A stretch of 64,000 bases of DNA, taken from assembly GCA_024867545.1 (NCBI GenBank), contig JANFNE010000005.1, positions 1,178,001 through 1,242,000 on the forward strand. Direction: 5' to 3'. The notes under the pieces are model-generated. The model saw nothing but the letters and a program-made list of their open reading frames with translations. It did not search any database and was not told where the DNA came from. The stretch comes from Phytopythium helicoides (Eukaryota; Oomycota; Peronosporomycetes; Pythiales; Pythiaceae). A program made the translations under genes and the position numbers. Numbering within the stretch: the first letter of the stretch is position 1; each line of letters begins with the position of its first letter. Shown here one piece after another: positions 11,264 through 22,952 of the stretch.

Positions 11264-14200
11264 TTATCTGATGCAGTCCATGATGGTCTGGCTCACTTCC
11301 TCGCTCTCAGAACGCACGGCCATCTGCAAGTAACACACACACACACACACACCAAGATTGTTAGCACCGCTGAACAGTCCTTCCAGCAAATAGTGCCTAC
11401 AGGAAGAAAGCAATGAACGCACCTGCAGGATCAAGCTGCCGCTCGCCTCATCCAGCGATATTCTGGACTTCACGAGCGCCTTGACGCCACCGACGAATAC
11501 TCCCGACAGCAGCAGGATGTGCGCCTTGGCCTTGGGCTGCGGGACAGCCGTGTTCTCGCACGGTTGCATACCCAGGTTCTCAATCACAGCAGCCACGCCC
11601 TCCACGAGGCTCTTGTATTTGAGCCCGTAGCTACCCTTAGCTTCAGCAGCATCACCAATGTGCTCCCACGCAGAGCGGAAGTCGTTCACAGGCACCTTCG
11701 CCATAAAATCCGCCGCACTGATGTCGAGGTCCTCCATTGGGTACTCTCGTCAAAGCCCTGGGAGAAATAATCGTCAGCGATATGATTACCGCAGGTGTGT
11801 GCGAACGACACATGCAAAAGAAAAGTATACGTACATCGTCCTCTGCTTGGCCACTCGAGGGATCCACCTCGTGAACCTTGAACTTGAGCTGGGATTACAT
11901 TAGCGGGAAAACGGAGTTAGAGCCCGATCGGCTAACACGTCACGGCAAATAGCACAGCTCTTACCTCGTTGGCAAGTTGGACGACCGGATACGATCCGTC
12001 ACCAACGTACTTCAAGCACACATAGCACGAGCCAGTCTTGCCGTACGCGAGCTCCTTCAGCGGAACAACCGAGTGCACTTGCCACACATCGTCCGGCTCC
12101 ATAATAAATCCGACCGTCACATTCGACAGAAGCTGATCGTTGACCGTGTTGAGCACCTTGAACTAGTTCCCCAAAAGGGCACACAAAGAGTGAGCAAAGT
12201 TGCACAGCCGACTGTAATCATGGTTCCTCAGGGTTCTTACCTGCAGCACGAGATGCTCCGGGAAGACATGCTTTGTGCAGCTGACGACATACTCTGTCTC
12301 GGCCTCGGTGAGCTCCACCGGGCGTGACGAGCGGAATAGCGCGCCAAGCTCCGAGAACTCGGGAATCTAGGCAACCGCATCAATCGTTAGACTTTGTAGT
12401 CTCGTTGTCACCTCAATAATACCAGTCAAACTTACCGTGTACAGCTCCTTCGCAACGTCCTGCGGCTCCTGCTGCTGCTGAGCGGCCGGCGGGGTGTCGA
12501 TATCAGCCTCGTCGGCGCCACCACGGGCAACCGGCGTCTCCTCCACCACCTCGACATGCGGCAGCGTGTCGAAAGTGAGTGCTCCGTCCATCGGGCGCAG
12601 TTGGTACTGCTCAATCGACTTCTGAAGAGCCGCCACCGACATCGGGAAGTCATCGATCAGCAGGGCACGGCTAACGCTCTCGTCTCCCTCCAGAACAGCG
12701 AGGTACATGGTCGCACGATCGCGGACCTCGTCGTCATCGTCAAGCTTGCACGACTGCAGTAGTGATGACACACTCGGACGAAGCGATTCAACACGGATCG
12801 CGAACTGCGCAAGCGCCGAGACGGCAGACGCACGGACAGGCGCGTTCTCAAGAATAACGCGGTTGCGGATGAAGCGAATGTAGCGCGATGGAGCCGAGGT
12901 CGTAGGTCCCTTCTGGCCAAGCACACGCAGGATCTTGGTCGAAAGCTGAGTGAACTCGCAGTCTTCAATGAACTCGCACAGGTGCAGCAGAGCGCTCTCC
13001 TTGCACTCTTGGATGCGGTCAATCAGGAACAAGATCGAGTCCGTGATGGTCTTCTTGAACTCATAACCACCCTCTTCGCGAAGGAAGTTAGCGAGGAAGT
13101 TCAGCAGCACGCGGTGCTTCTGCGGGTACTTGATGCACAGGTTTTTAATGGCATCCACGACGACAATCTTGAACTCGTCAGCGATATCACCCATGAAGGT
13201 CGAGATCTGCTTCATCAGTCGGTCAACACTCGACTCCGCACCAGTTTTCAGCAGCGTCGTGATCGCCAGGGTGGCAATCGATCGGTTTGAGTCCGAAATG
13301 AGCGCCTCCATGTCGTCGTTGCAGCGCGTCACAATCAGCGGCTGAGTCAGAGCCACCTGGCTCAGTGTGCGCACTGCAGCGAACCGCAGAGTAGGCTTGG
13401 GGGAGCCCAGGAACAGTTGCAGCACCACAATAGCCTGCGTCAGGTCGCGCGCGTCCACCGGAAGAGAGCACAACGCTTTTGCTGCCTCGTACATGACCAT
13501 CTACAGCAAAGCAAAGTGATACTTCAGTGAAATGCGTGTGTCGAGAGTGCAGCAAAAAAAAAAAGAATAGCGAACCTCATTCTTCTGGCGAAGCATTTTC
13601 TGCAGGAACTGGTACAGCGGCGCCGCATCCTGCTCACTCAGGTTTTCACGCAGCAGACCGGCAGTGTAGCGAATGAGCAGGCACGTAGCCAGGTTCGAGC
13701 GCAGGTTCGTCTTTTGCAGCTGCATGATGAACTGCATTATAATCCAAGTGTCAGAATAAAACAGCAAGGAAGCAGCGCCAAGCTACAGTTCCCACCTTTG
13801 ACACTGCAAGACGGTCGTGCTGGCGGATTTGGTACATGAGCGCCACGCCATGGTACTGCACCATGTCGTTCTGCGAGTTGACGGCCTCCTGCACCTCGTT
13901 GACCCAGCGGCGGACGATCTCCGGGTTGTTCTTGATCAGGTGGATGCCCGACACCAGCGCCGAGCTCGCAACCAGCGCATTGCGGTCGACAATGGCCTGC
14001 TTGATGTATCTCTCGATTGCGTTAAGCATTGAGCCCTGTCGGAACGATGGTTTAAGAGGTTAGTGCGGTTGGCGAGGACAGCGGGCGATTCTATCAGCCA
14101 ACTCACGTCAATGATGCGGCACAGGACGCGGATGGCGTTGGCGCGGTAGAGGTCAACGTCCGAACTCATGTCTTTGGTCAGACTCTGGGTCACGATGATC

Positions 14201-14739
14201 ACCTACGACACCCATCGTGTCAGCATCGGTGAGCCACCGTATCCACACCTTTGCTTCTTGACGCACCTCGTCGGCCGCGGTGGCCTCTGCGACCTCCTTG
14301 ATGAACAGGTACATCATACGGCGCAGGTTGGCATCCTTGGACTGGAAGAGCTTGGTGACACCAAAGAAGACAGACGTGGTCTCGGCGCTCGTGAAGGGCT
14401 CGCCCTGAGTCAGGATGTGCAGCAGCTTGGTGATCAGCTGGCAGCACTTCTTGGGGTGCCGCGTCACCGTGTTGGCGTCCGAGAAGATCTTGGTCTCCTG
14501 CAGCACCGTGGCCTTGTCGAGGCCCTGGAAGGGCGAGGCTGCGCGCAGGTGCACGAGTCCTCGCGTGGTCAGTCAGTCCGCCAGACCCACCGCCGCTACG
14601 AAAAGATCCACGTACGCTGGTCCTCCTCGTCGTTCTTGAACTTCTCCTTCAGGTCGTGCATGACCGACGAAATAGTGAGCGCCGAGCCGCCGCGGCCGCT
14701 GTCGCCCGCGTACGCGTCCTGGCTCGCGCTGAGCTTCAT
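11264..14739 (-). CDS. COPG: Coatomer subunit gamma (gamma-COP)
   Basis: Eleven exons join in phase: 14616-14739, 14267-14538, 14107-14202, 13796-14035, 13576-13731, 12436-13500, 12241-12366, 11965-12162, 11835-11888, 11423-11743 and 11264-11323, giving about 903 residues (human gamma-COP is about 874). The adaptin-like HEAT trunk includes [33 protein letters not shown] and NPEIVRRW. The appendage domain includes LEDLE-like [12 protein letters not shown] and ends QTIMDCIR. Gamma-COP is a trunk subunit of the COPI coat that recruits ArfGAP and cargo on Golgi membranes. An in-frame ATG at 14781 would add 14 residues. Confidence 0.95.
11336..11352. repeat. (CA)n microsatellite
   Basis: A short run of AC dinucleotides lies in the last intron of the gamma-COP gene, just inside the pyrimidine-rich 3' splice region on the coding strand. 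Confidence 0.85.
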
Positions 14740-14910
14740 CGCTGCGATCCTCGGCTCCGTGGGCGATCCCCCTTCTTGCAACGGCGATCCGCTCCCCTTG
14801 CTCAGCCACGTGGAAAACCCTGCTGCGCCACAACTTTCGTAATATAACTAATCGTAGGAGTCATTTTTGCAACATGCCAGATGAAAGGTGAGGGTAGGGT
14901 AATGTACCCA

Positions 14911-14950
14911 TTCCGCCAATCAGCACACATCTCTTTGGTTCCGCCAATTA
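14911..14950 (+). promoter_or_regulatory. Paired CCAAT-type elements upstream of H2B
   Basis: TTCCGCCAATCA (14911-14922) and TTCCGCCAATTA (14939-14950) lie about 105-145 nt before the putative H2B initiator. The first is identical, in reverse complement, to the element at 16754-16765 upstream of H3. CCAAT boxes commonly drive S-phase histone transcription; the role here is inferred. Confidence 0.6.
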
Positions 14951-15054
14951 GCGCTGCTCCGTGCGAGGCGTGGCGGAAAACGCGCAGCCCTAGCCCTTAC
15001 TGGAAAAAAGCGCGCCAAAACGTTGCCTGCTCGCACCCTGGTGCTGCGACCAGG

Positions 15055-15068
15055 TCATTCCCAGATTT
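15055..15068 (+). promoter_or_regulatory. Oomycete-type initiator of H2B
   Basis: TCATTCCCAGATTT resembles the oomycete core initiator GCTCATTYYNCAWTTT and lies 47 nt before the H2B ATG. Equivalent sites precede H3 and H4 at almost the same distance. Confidence 0.6.
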
Positions 15069-15114
15069 CCTGTGCGAAGAACCAACCAGTCTCTCCTCCT
15101 CTTCATCCATTACG

Positions 15115-15471
15115 ATGGCTAAGACCCCGAGCAAGAAGGCCGCCAAGAGCGTCGCCAAGGCCGCCGGCAAGGGCAAGGGCAAGGGCAAGAAGCGCGTCGA
15201 GTCGTACTCGACGTACATCTACAAGGTGCTGCGCCAGGTGCACCCCGAGACGGGCATCAGCAAGCGCGGCATGTCGATCATGAACTCGTTTATCAACGAC
15301 ATTTTCGAGCGCATCGCGTCGGAGGCCGGCAAGCTGTCGCGCTACAACAAGAAGTCGACGCTTTCGTCGCGCGAGATTCAGACGGCTGTGCGCCTCATGC
15401 TCCCTGGTGAGCTCGCCAAGCACGCCGTGTCGGAGGGCACGAAGGCTGTGACCAAGTACACGGCCGCTTAA
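15115..15471 (+). CDS. H2B: Histone H2B
   Basis: This is a 118-residue intronless frame. A Lys/Ala-rich N-tail ([12 protein letters not shown], then GKGKGKGKK) precedes the histone fold: [63 protein letters not shown] and the C-terminal [11 protein letters not shown]. These are canonical H2B segments, including the lysine of AVTKYT that is the usual ubiquitination site. H2B pairs with H2A in the nucleosome; no H2A gene is present in this window. The gene has its own initiator upstream and a histone-type stem-loop 86 nt after the stop. Confidence 0.98.
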   Translation: MAKTPSKKAAKSVAKAAGKGKGKGKKRVESYSTYIYKVLRQVHPETGISKRGMSIMNSFINDIFERIASEAGKLSRYNKKSTLSSREIQTAVRLMLPGELAKHAVSEGTKAVTKYTAA

Positions 15472-15556
15472 GTCGATTGCGACGGAGGTGTCCTCTTTTT
15501 ACCGCTATTTGTGACTGTGCGCTAGTCGCTCGTTGCAGTTGCGAACTCTACTCTTT

Positions 15557-15572
15557 GGTGTTTTTCAACACC
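15557..15572 (+). terminator. Histone mRNA 3' stem-loop (H2B)
   Basis: GGTGTTTTTCAACACC forms a six-pair stem with a four-base loop and is followed by ACCC and a purine-rich stretch (CGAAGAAAG) like the histone downstream element. The same 16-mer with one loop difference follows H4 and H3. Confidence 0.8.
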
Positions 15573-16064
15573 ACCCTTGCTCGAAGAAAGCAATCATTGT
15601 GTGTGGCGTTTCGTAGTTATCCATAGCAGGCGTATGCTGGTTCGAATGCTTTTTCATTTAGTGGTCACAGGTTTCATTAGCCTTGTGAAGCTTTGATAGC
15701 TCGTCACATACCTACGAGTCTTCGCTCGTGACTAATCTTGGAACTTGACAAATCTACGCGACCAAGCTTTGGTGACCAAGCTTAGATAATAAGAGCTACA
15801 GCAATACAGTGTAGAGGAATTTGTTGAGACACCTCAATGCATTGCATGAGTGCGGCGCTCAAAAAATCGAGTGGCCACGTTAACACTGTGGTGACGTTGA
15901 CTTTGGCTCGCCTCCATTGCGCCTTTGCTGGAGAGCCCTTTTTCAAGAGGCTGGGGCTTGGTTACAAGCCAACACGACTAACTTTACGGCATTTATAATG
16001 CCTCGTATTGCTACCACTCCCACTACTACACCACAAGCGAATGCGAATCTCTTTGCAAAAGGGT
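15573..16064. other. AT-richer spacer between H2B and H4
   Basis: About 490 bases between two convergent histone 3' ends. I see no coding sequence, RNA gene or mobile element in it. Confidence 0.6.
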
Positions 16065-16080
16065 GGTGTTAAAAAACACC
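16065..16080 (-). terminator. Histone mRNA 3' stem-loop (H4)
   Basis: On the minus strand this reads GGTGTTTTTTAACACC followed by ACCC, about 105 nt after the H4 stop. A downstream AAAGAG purine element follows, as after metazoan-type replication-dependent histone genes. Confidence 0.8.
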
Positions 16081-16183
16081 AAAGGTAGGAACGCTCGGCT
16101 ACTAAGGCCGACACGTTTCAATGAAGTTCATGCCGAAGCACGAGAAGGCAGGTCGAGCGACGACGCCTAAAAGGCGAAGACGC

Positions 16184-16609
<426 letters not shown>

Positions 16610-16878
16610 CTACGAAGGAGCGAGGCCCGCCCGCTGATTGGCCGACGTTTAAGTTCAAAAGGCCCTAGCCCTCACTGCCACCCTTTTTCCTTCTTGTCCC
16701 CGCACGGAGCCTTGGGATTGGCGGATTGAGTGTGGTTTGAGTTCTAAGTGATATGATTGGCGGAATGGACTGGTCTCATGAACACGGCGACGAAGTATGC
16801 GCAGGCTGTTCACTGGGCCATACTATGGGGGAGATTTGGCGCGCTTCAAAGCGGAGACCTGCAGCTCCCTCCGAAAAG

Positions 16879-16892
16879 GTCATTCCGGAATT
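16879..16892 (+). promoter_or_regulatory. Oomycete-type initiator of H3
   Basis: TCATTCCGGAATTC resembles the TCATTYYNCAWTTT core and lies 48 nt before the H3 ATG. Confidence 0.55.
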
Positions 16893-16906
16893 CACCCTTC
16901 ATCTGA

Positions 16907-17350
<444 letters not shown>

Positions 17351-17484
17351 GCGTCTTGTCTTTTGCTGCGTAAGTGATTGTGTGACGTATTCGAGCGATC
17401 TTACGAGGTCTCCTCGGGTCGTTGCACTGTTGCGCAACTTTCTGGCGTTGCGGCCATAGTGCCGCTCGCCAACCCCTTCATCTT

Positions 17485-17500
17485 GGTGTTTTTTAACACC
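17485..17500 (+). terminator. Histone mRNA 3' stem-loop (H3)
   Basis: GGTGTTTTTTAACACC followed by ACCC lies 135 nt after the H3 stop and is identical to the H4 copy and one base different from the H2B copy. Confidence 0.8.
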
Positions 17501-18622
17501 ACCCTTTATACGAGAAATTGGTCATCCATGTTGGTGGTACAAAACGTAGATTAGCAAAGCGTACACGGTGGTGCGTTTTGAAATGCACATGCGCATTCTA
17601 GATTCGTAGGTCTCATGCTCGTGTCGGGAAGAATGGTAGATCCGATCAAGTTTGCTGCGCTGCATGATATATGTATGCAAATATTCTGCTACCGCAGCAC
17701 GAACGCTCAGATCTTTACGTGGTGCTTTACTGTAGCAAGCCTGAGACTGAGAGGTGGATACTGTGAACCCCCGCTTTCGACAAGTTTCTCCATGGACTGC
17801 ATAGGACGCCAGCCGCACCAGCAAGAACACATCCACACCAGCGATCCAGGCGACTTCAATTGGCGCGCAGGTGCTGCGGCACCCGTGCAGCACGCCAGCC
17901 ACCCGGCGGGGAATTTCTCGTGCGACATGCGGCGGCCTCTACAATTGCGCCGCCGCCACCAGCCTCCGTAAGCCGCCGCGAGAGGCCGCTTCGTCTGCGA
18001 TGCCGCCCCGCGGGTGCCCTCGCAGCAAGCCACGAGGCAGCCTCTCATGACGCATGCCTCGACGCGAGCGATGGGCTTCAACTTGAAGCGCCGGCGGTGG
18101 CGCGCGCCGTCGGCCGCAGATCAGTCCGCCCCCCCTCATCGCGCGTCGTTCGTTTTCCAACGACAAGCCGGCGCGAAAATTGGCGCGAGTCCACTCGCGA
18201 TTGGCTATTTATACCGCTCAGAACCCCTTTGCGCGCACGATGATTGGCCAAAACTATCTCGGGTTCCGATTTTTTTTCCAGGGCGGCACTCGCTTTCAGC
18301 TCCTCCCGTCACTTGCAGTCCGACTGGGTCGAGCTCGCCGCCCCCGCTCGCCCGCGCGCTCGCTTGCTCGCCCCACCGCCGCGCGAGGCGGTATTAATAG
18401 CGCGCGTCCGAGGGTCCTTGTGTGCGCTGGCGCCGCCCGTGCTCGCAGCCCCAGGCCCGTAGCAGCCGGAAGCACTCCGACTTTCGTTACGCCCCGTTTC
18501 TTCCGCCGCGGGAGATTCGCCGCCCCGCGTCGACAGCCGTCGGCGCCGCGCCGAGATTCGCTCGGGTGACGCTCCGCTCCGGCCAGGTGCACCTTTCACC
18601 GGGCTTCAAACTGCGACGGCGA
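17501..18622. other. Long non-coding stretch upstream of PPIP5K
   Basis: About 1.1 kb with no supported gene; overlapping ORFs on both strands are GC-rich shadows. It holds CCAAT boxes in reverse (ATTGG near 18199 and 18243) and TATA-like strings (CTATTTATAC at 18205-18214; TATTAATA near 18393) that may belong to the PPIP5K promoter. Confidence 0.5.
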
Positions 18623-21600
18623 ATGCCCCACGCGGCGTCACTTCCGACGTCGCCCACCATGCCGACTACCCTGGGGAGCGCGCCGAACGGCGGCTTCGCC
18701 ATCAAAAAGTACGTCGTGGGCGTGTGTGCCATGGAGAAGAAGACGCGCTCCAAGCCCATGCAGGAGATCCTGCGCCGCCTCGAGAAGAAGAAGCAGTTCG
18801 ACGTCTACATCTTCGATGACGACACCATCCTCAAGAAACCCGTCGAGGCGTGGCCCGTGTGCGACGCGCTCATCAGCTTCTACTCGACGGGCTTCCCACT
18901 CGAGAAGGCCGAGCAGTACGTGCGCCTCACGCACCCGGTGCTCGTCAATGACCTCAACATGCAGCACGTGCTGTTTGACCGCCGCAAGGTCTACGAGCTA
19001 CTGCAGCGCCACGGCATCCCTGTGCCGCGCCACGCCGTCGTCAATCGAGACATCCCGGGCTCCGAAGACGAGATTGAGGAGACTGGCAACTACGTGTGCG
19101 TCAACGGCGTGCGCATCAACAAACCCTTTGTAGAGAAGCCTGCGGACGCTGAGGACCACAACGTGTACATCTACTACCCCACGAGTGCCGGCGGCGGCAG
19201 CAAGCGCTTGTTCCGCAAGATTGGAGATCGGTCCAGCGAGTTCTACCCGGATGTGAACAGCGTCCGGCGGGACGGGTCGTACATCTATGAGGAGTTTCTC
19301 AACACACAGGGTACGGACGTCAAGGTGTACACAGTGGGGTCGAGCTACGGTCACGCCGAGGCGCGCAAGTCGCCTGTGCTCGACGGGCGCGTGCTACGCG
19401 ATTCAGCTGGGAAGGAAGTGCGGTACCCAGTTATCCTGAACTCATCTGAAAAGGAGATTGCACGCAAGGTCTGCCTCGCATTCCACCAAACTGTTTGTGG
19501 GTTCGATCTTCTTCGTGTACGTGGCAGCTCGTACGTGTGCGACGTCAACGGCTGGAGTTTTGTCAAGAACTCGAAAAAGTACTATGACGACTGTGGCCTC
19601 ATCTTGCACAACTACCTGGTGTCTGCACTGCGTTCGCGCTACTTTCGTCAGCGTCGCGCCAACTCCAACTCTAGCATCAACTCGTTGACCCTGGGTGGTG
19701 GCATGCAGACGCAGATGTGCCCTCAGTACGCGACAGAGCCCAGCGTCGCAAACTTAAATGGCACAAACTCGCCATCCTCAGGCTTCGAGCATATGACGCG
19801 GCCCGCATCAGGGTCGGACGCGTCGGAAGCGAGCATTGCAAGTGGCAGCAGCGGGTTTGATCTTGATGACGAGAAGAAAGAGGAACTACGGTGCGTGATT
19901 GCAGTCGTGCGTCACGGAGACCGCACTCCAAAGCAGAAGCTCAAGACTGTAGTGTGGGAAAAAGACCTCGTGGCATTTTATGAGAAGCGCCGCACAGCTG
20001 ATAAATACGACGAAGTCAAGGTGAAGGCCGTGGCGGATCTTCAGGAGCTGCTGGATATTGTGCGCGGACTCATCAAGGCATATGCTCCCGTGGTTGGATC
20101 CAAGGACGCAGTGTGGGAAGTGGAAGGAGGCGACAGCTTCGAGAAACTGCTCCAGATGAAGCGCGTGCTAGAGCGATGGAAGTTTGCTGGAATCAACCGC
20201 AAAGTTCAGTTCAAACCGCGACGGCAATATACTCCTCCATCGTCATCGGGCGAGAAGTCAGAGATCTTGATGATTCTGAAGTGGGGCGGCGATCTGACTC
20301 ACACTGGAAAGGCTCAGGGCGAAGAGCTTGGGAAGTCCTTCCGCAACAAACTGTACCCTGTTGAGGAAGGTGGTGTGCTGCGGCTTCACTCGACTTTCCG
20401 CCACGATCTAAAGATCTTCACGTCGGATGAAGGGCGAGTGCAAATGACTGCGGCTGCATTCGCAAAAGGATTCCTTGAGTTGGAGGGCGATCTAACTCCA
20501 ATTCTCGTCAGTCTTGTTACAACCTTAGGGAAGGGTGAGTTCGCAAGTTAGATGTAAAGATCGTTTGCATAGTATTAGTGAAACTGACGACACGCTCCTG
20601 TTATTGATCCCTTGAAGATGCCAACAAGATGCTTGACCACTCGGGCCAAGCAGACGCTAACGAAGAGATCCAGCGCACCAAGGAGAAGCTCAAGAGTCTG
20701 CTTCATCGCGAGTATACTTCTCCCGAAGAGCTAAAGCGGGCGCTAGCTCCTTTGAAGACGGAATCGATTCTGCGCGCTCTCGATGTGATCAAGAACCCGA
20801 TGGAGTCCCTTGCGCGTCTGCACGAACTCATCCGCAAGCTCAAAACGGAGATTCAGGAGTACTCACAGGACAAACGTACGTTTCATTCGATGGCTACGTG
20901 AGTCCATCAGCAGGTTGACTAATAACCATTGTCGCTCCATGTTGAACGAACAGAGGCAGACGAGAAAATGCCCCTCTATATGGGGGAAACGTTTTCTCTC
21001 ATGTTTGAACGCTGGGATAAGCTGTACCGGGACTTCTACTCGGCAAAAAAAGAGACCTTTGACCTGAGTAAGATCCCTGACGTCTACGACTGTATCAAGT
21101 ATGACCTGCTGCACAACTCGCATGTATCTCTGAAGCACGGGCGAGACTTGCTAGCACTCGTCGAAGCGTTCGCAAGCTGCTATGTGGCGCAAGAGTACGG
21201 CATGGAAGTGGCGGAGAAGCAGTCGATCGGCATACGTGTATCCCAGGCGCTGTGCGCGAAGATTCGAGCGGACATCGTGACCGTCATGGGTGCAGATGGC
21301 AAGGATGCGGGTGCTAGCAACCCAACGACGCCGTCTGCTGCTACTAATGGAGCTAGTCATGGGACGGCGTTTAGCGGCGCCGGTTACACACATTCGCCAG
21401 CATTGCATACTGGGGAAGATACGACTAGCGGCACGACCGACCTGAACGATACGGACATTGAACACCATGGATATCGATTGGATCCTTCCTTCGCGAAGGA
21501 ACTGCGCATCAAGAGCCCTGCAACGCAAGTGCGGACGCGGATGTACTTTACAAGCGAGAGCCATTTGCACACGCTGCTGAATGTGCTCCGGTTCCAATGC

Positions 21601-22170
21601 TCCGAGTGGCGTGCGCGCCACCAGGGCGGCGGGGAGGACGACGAGTACGATGTGTCGGTGGAGCAGGAGCAGTACAGCAACGAGATCCTGAAACGCATGG
21701 GTATTAGCGTGAATGAGCGCATCCAGCAGCGCAAGTACGTGTTCCGCGAGTCCAAGATGATCTCGGACAGCACCATGCGTGCCGTCGACCGCGTGGCCGA
21801 GGTCAACTACCTTGCGCATATCATTATCCGCGTGTTCGAGTTGCCATATGTCGAAGAGGACAGCGATGACCGCTTCCGCGTTGAGATCTCGTTCTCACCG
21901 GGTGTCAAGAATACTTTTGCCACGGACTGTGCGGCGAGCGTGGGCGACACAAATGGTTCAGCTGACGCAAATGGCGGTGGCGACAGCACCAGCGACGATA
22001 CAGATATGGACGGGAATGTAGACGATGGCGACGATGACGACGCCAACGGCGTGCAGGACGCGATCTACCTGACGCGGGACATGAGTGGTGTCATGTTTGA
22101 AGACATGTTGGCGACGTGCGTGGCGTCCGTTCAGAGCAAGGCGGCCGCGGTGGTAGAGGCCGCCAAATAG
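18623..22170 (+). CDS. PPIP5K: Diphosphoinositol pentakisphosphate kinase (PPIP5K/Vip1)
   Basis: Three exons (18623-20534, 20618-20875, 20954-22170) encode about 1128 residues. The N-terminal ATP-grasp kinase half has YVVGVCAMEKKTRSKPM, FDDDTILKKPVE, NKPFVEKPADAEDHN and CDVNGWSFVKNSKKYYDD. The second half is the histidine acid phosphatase-like domain with RHGDRTPKQKLK (about residue 430), LKWGGDLTHTGKAQ, and YFTSESHLHTLLNVLRF. The enzyme makes 1-InsP7/InsP8 from InsP6/5-InsP7, linking to phosphate and energy signalling. An ATG at 18659 with a better context (CCACCATG) is the alternative start; an open frame extends up to 18422 but runs into the likely promoter. Confidence 0.96.
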
Positions 22171-22318
22171 ACATGCTGGCTGCGAGATGATCATTATCTA
22201 GCGACTAAAGCGGCCGACGTCGTCGCCCGCACACACATAACCAACCAACACCATGAACGAACTCGTGTAGTGCGTGAGTAGATAGATGGACAGACGCTGT
22301 TTGACATTGATCCGTGCT

Positions 22319-22819
22319 TTACCGGAAGCACGGTAGCCCCTCGAGGTACTGCTTGACCTGCGCGCGGAAGAGCTGACTGTTGATGGTCTTGGCGTTGCGC
22401 ACGTCGCTTAGCGGGTTGCTTACGACCGTGTCGACGTAGATCTGCGCGTAGATGTAGCGCAGCGCGGCGCCGAGGTCGCCGGCCTGGTTGTCGGTCATGA
22501 GGATGAAGCGCAGCCCGCTGGGCGTCTCGTAGTGGTGGCACGTGTACGCGCCGGTCTGGAAGCGCTGTAGGCCCTCTACGGGCGCGGGCGCGTCGGCCCT
22601 GGCCGCGTCCAGCGGCGCGCCGGGGGCCGCTGGCGCCTGCTGCGGCTGCGGCGCGAGCTTGCTCACGAACTCCTTGAGCGAGAAGATGAGCCCGAACAGC
22701 AACCGCTTCTCCTCCTCCGGGTCCGCATACGTGACGGCGGGGCCCGCGCCGCCAGCCGCCCACTTCTCCTGGAACAGGCACGCCCCGCTGCGCGAGTACA
22801 CGTAGAAGGAGAAGATCAT
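22319..22819 (-). CDS. TRAPPC1: TRAPP complex subunit 1 (Bet5)
   Basis: This is a 166-residue single exon of longin type: MIFSFYVYSRSGACLFQEKW at the start, then RLLFGLIFSLKEFVSKL, YTCHHYETPSGLRFILMTDN and YIYAQIYVDTVVSNPL. These match Bet5/TRAPPC1, a small subunit of the TRAPP Rab1 exchange complex that tethers ER-to-Golgi vesicles. An Ala/Pro-rich insert of about 25 residues lies between the first helix and the YTCHHYE strand. Its start codon is about 134 bp from the divergent rhodanese/TOM70-like gene. Confidence 0.94.
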   Translation of the reverse strand: MIFSFYVYSRSGACLFQEKWAAGGAGPAVTYADPEEEKRLLFGLIFSLKEFVSKLAPQPQQAPAAPGAPLDAARADAPAPVEGLQRFQTGAYTCHHYETPSGLRFILMTDNQAGDLGAALRYIYAQIYVDTVVSNPLSDVRNAKTINSQLFRAQVKQYLEGLPCFR

Positions 22820-22952
22820 GGCGCGATGCCGCTGCGGGGTTTTGCAGCCCTTCCTTGGCGCAGTACTCTGCACGCAAGATCTAAACGGCCGAGGGTGAGT
22901 GGCATGTGGAACAGCGGCACCCAACAACAGAACAGAACGGCCTTTCTCCGTG

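Noticed and set aside
17522..18600. Overlapping ORFs of 60-130 residues between H3 and PPIP5K
   Set aside because: All frames are open on both strands because of GC richness; no motifs, splice structure or conserved pattern.
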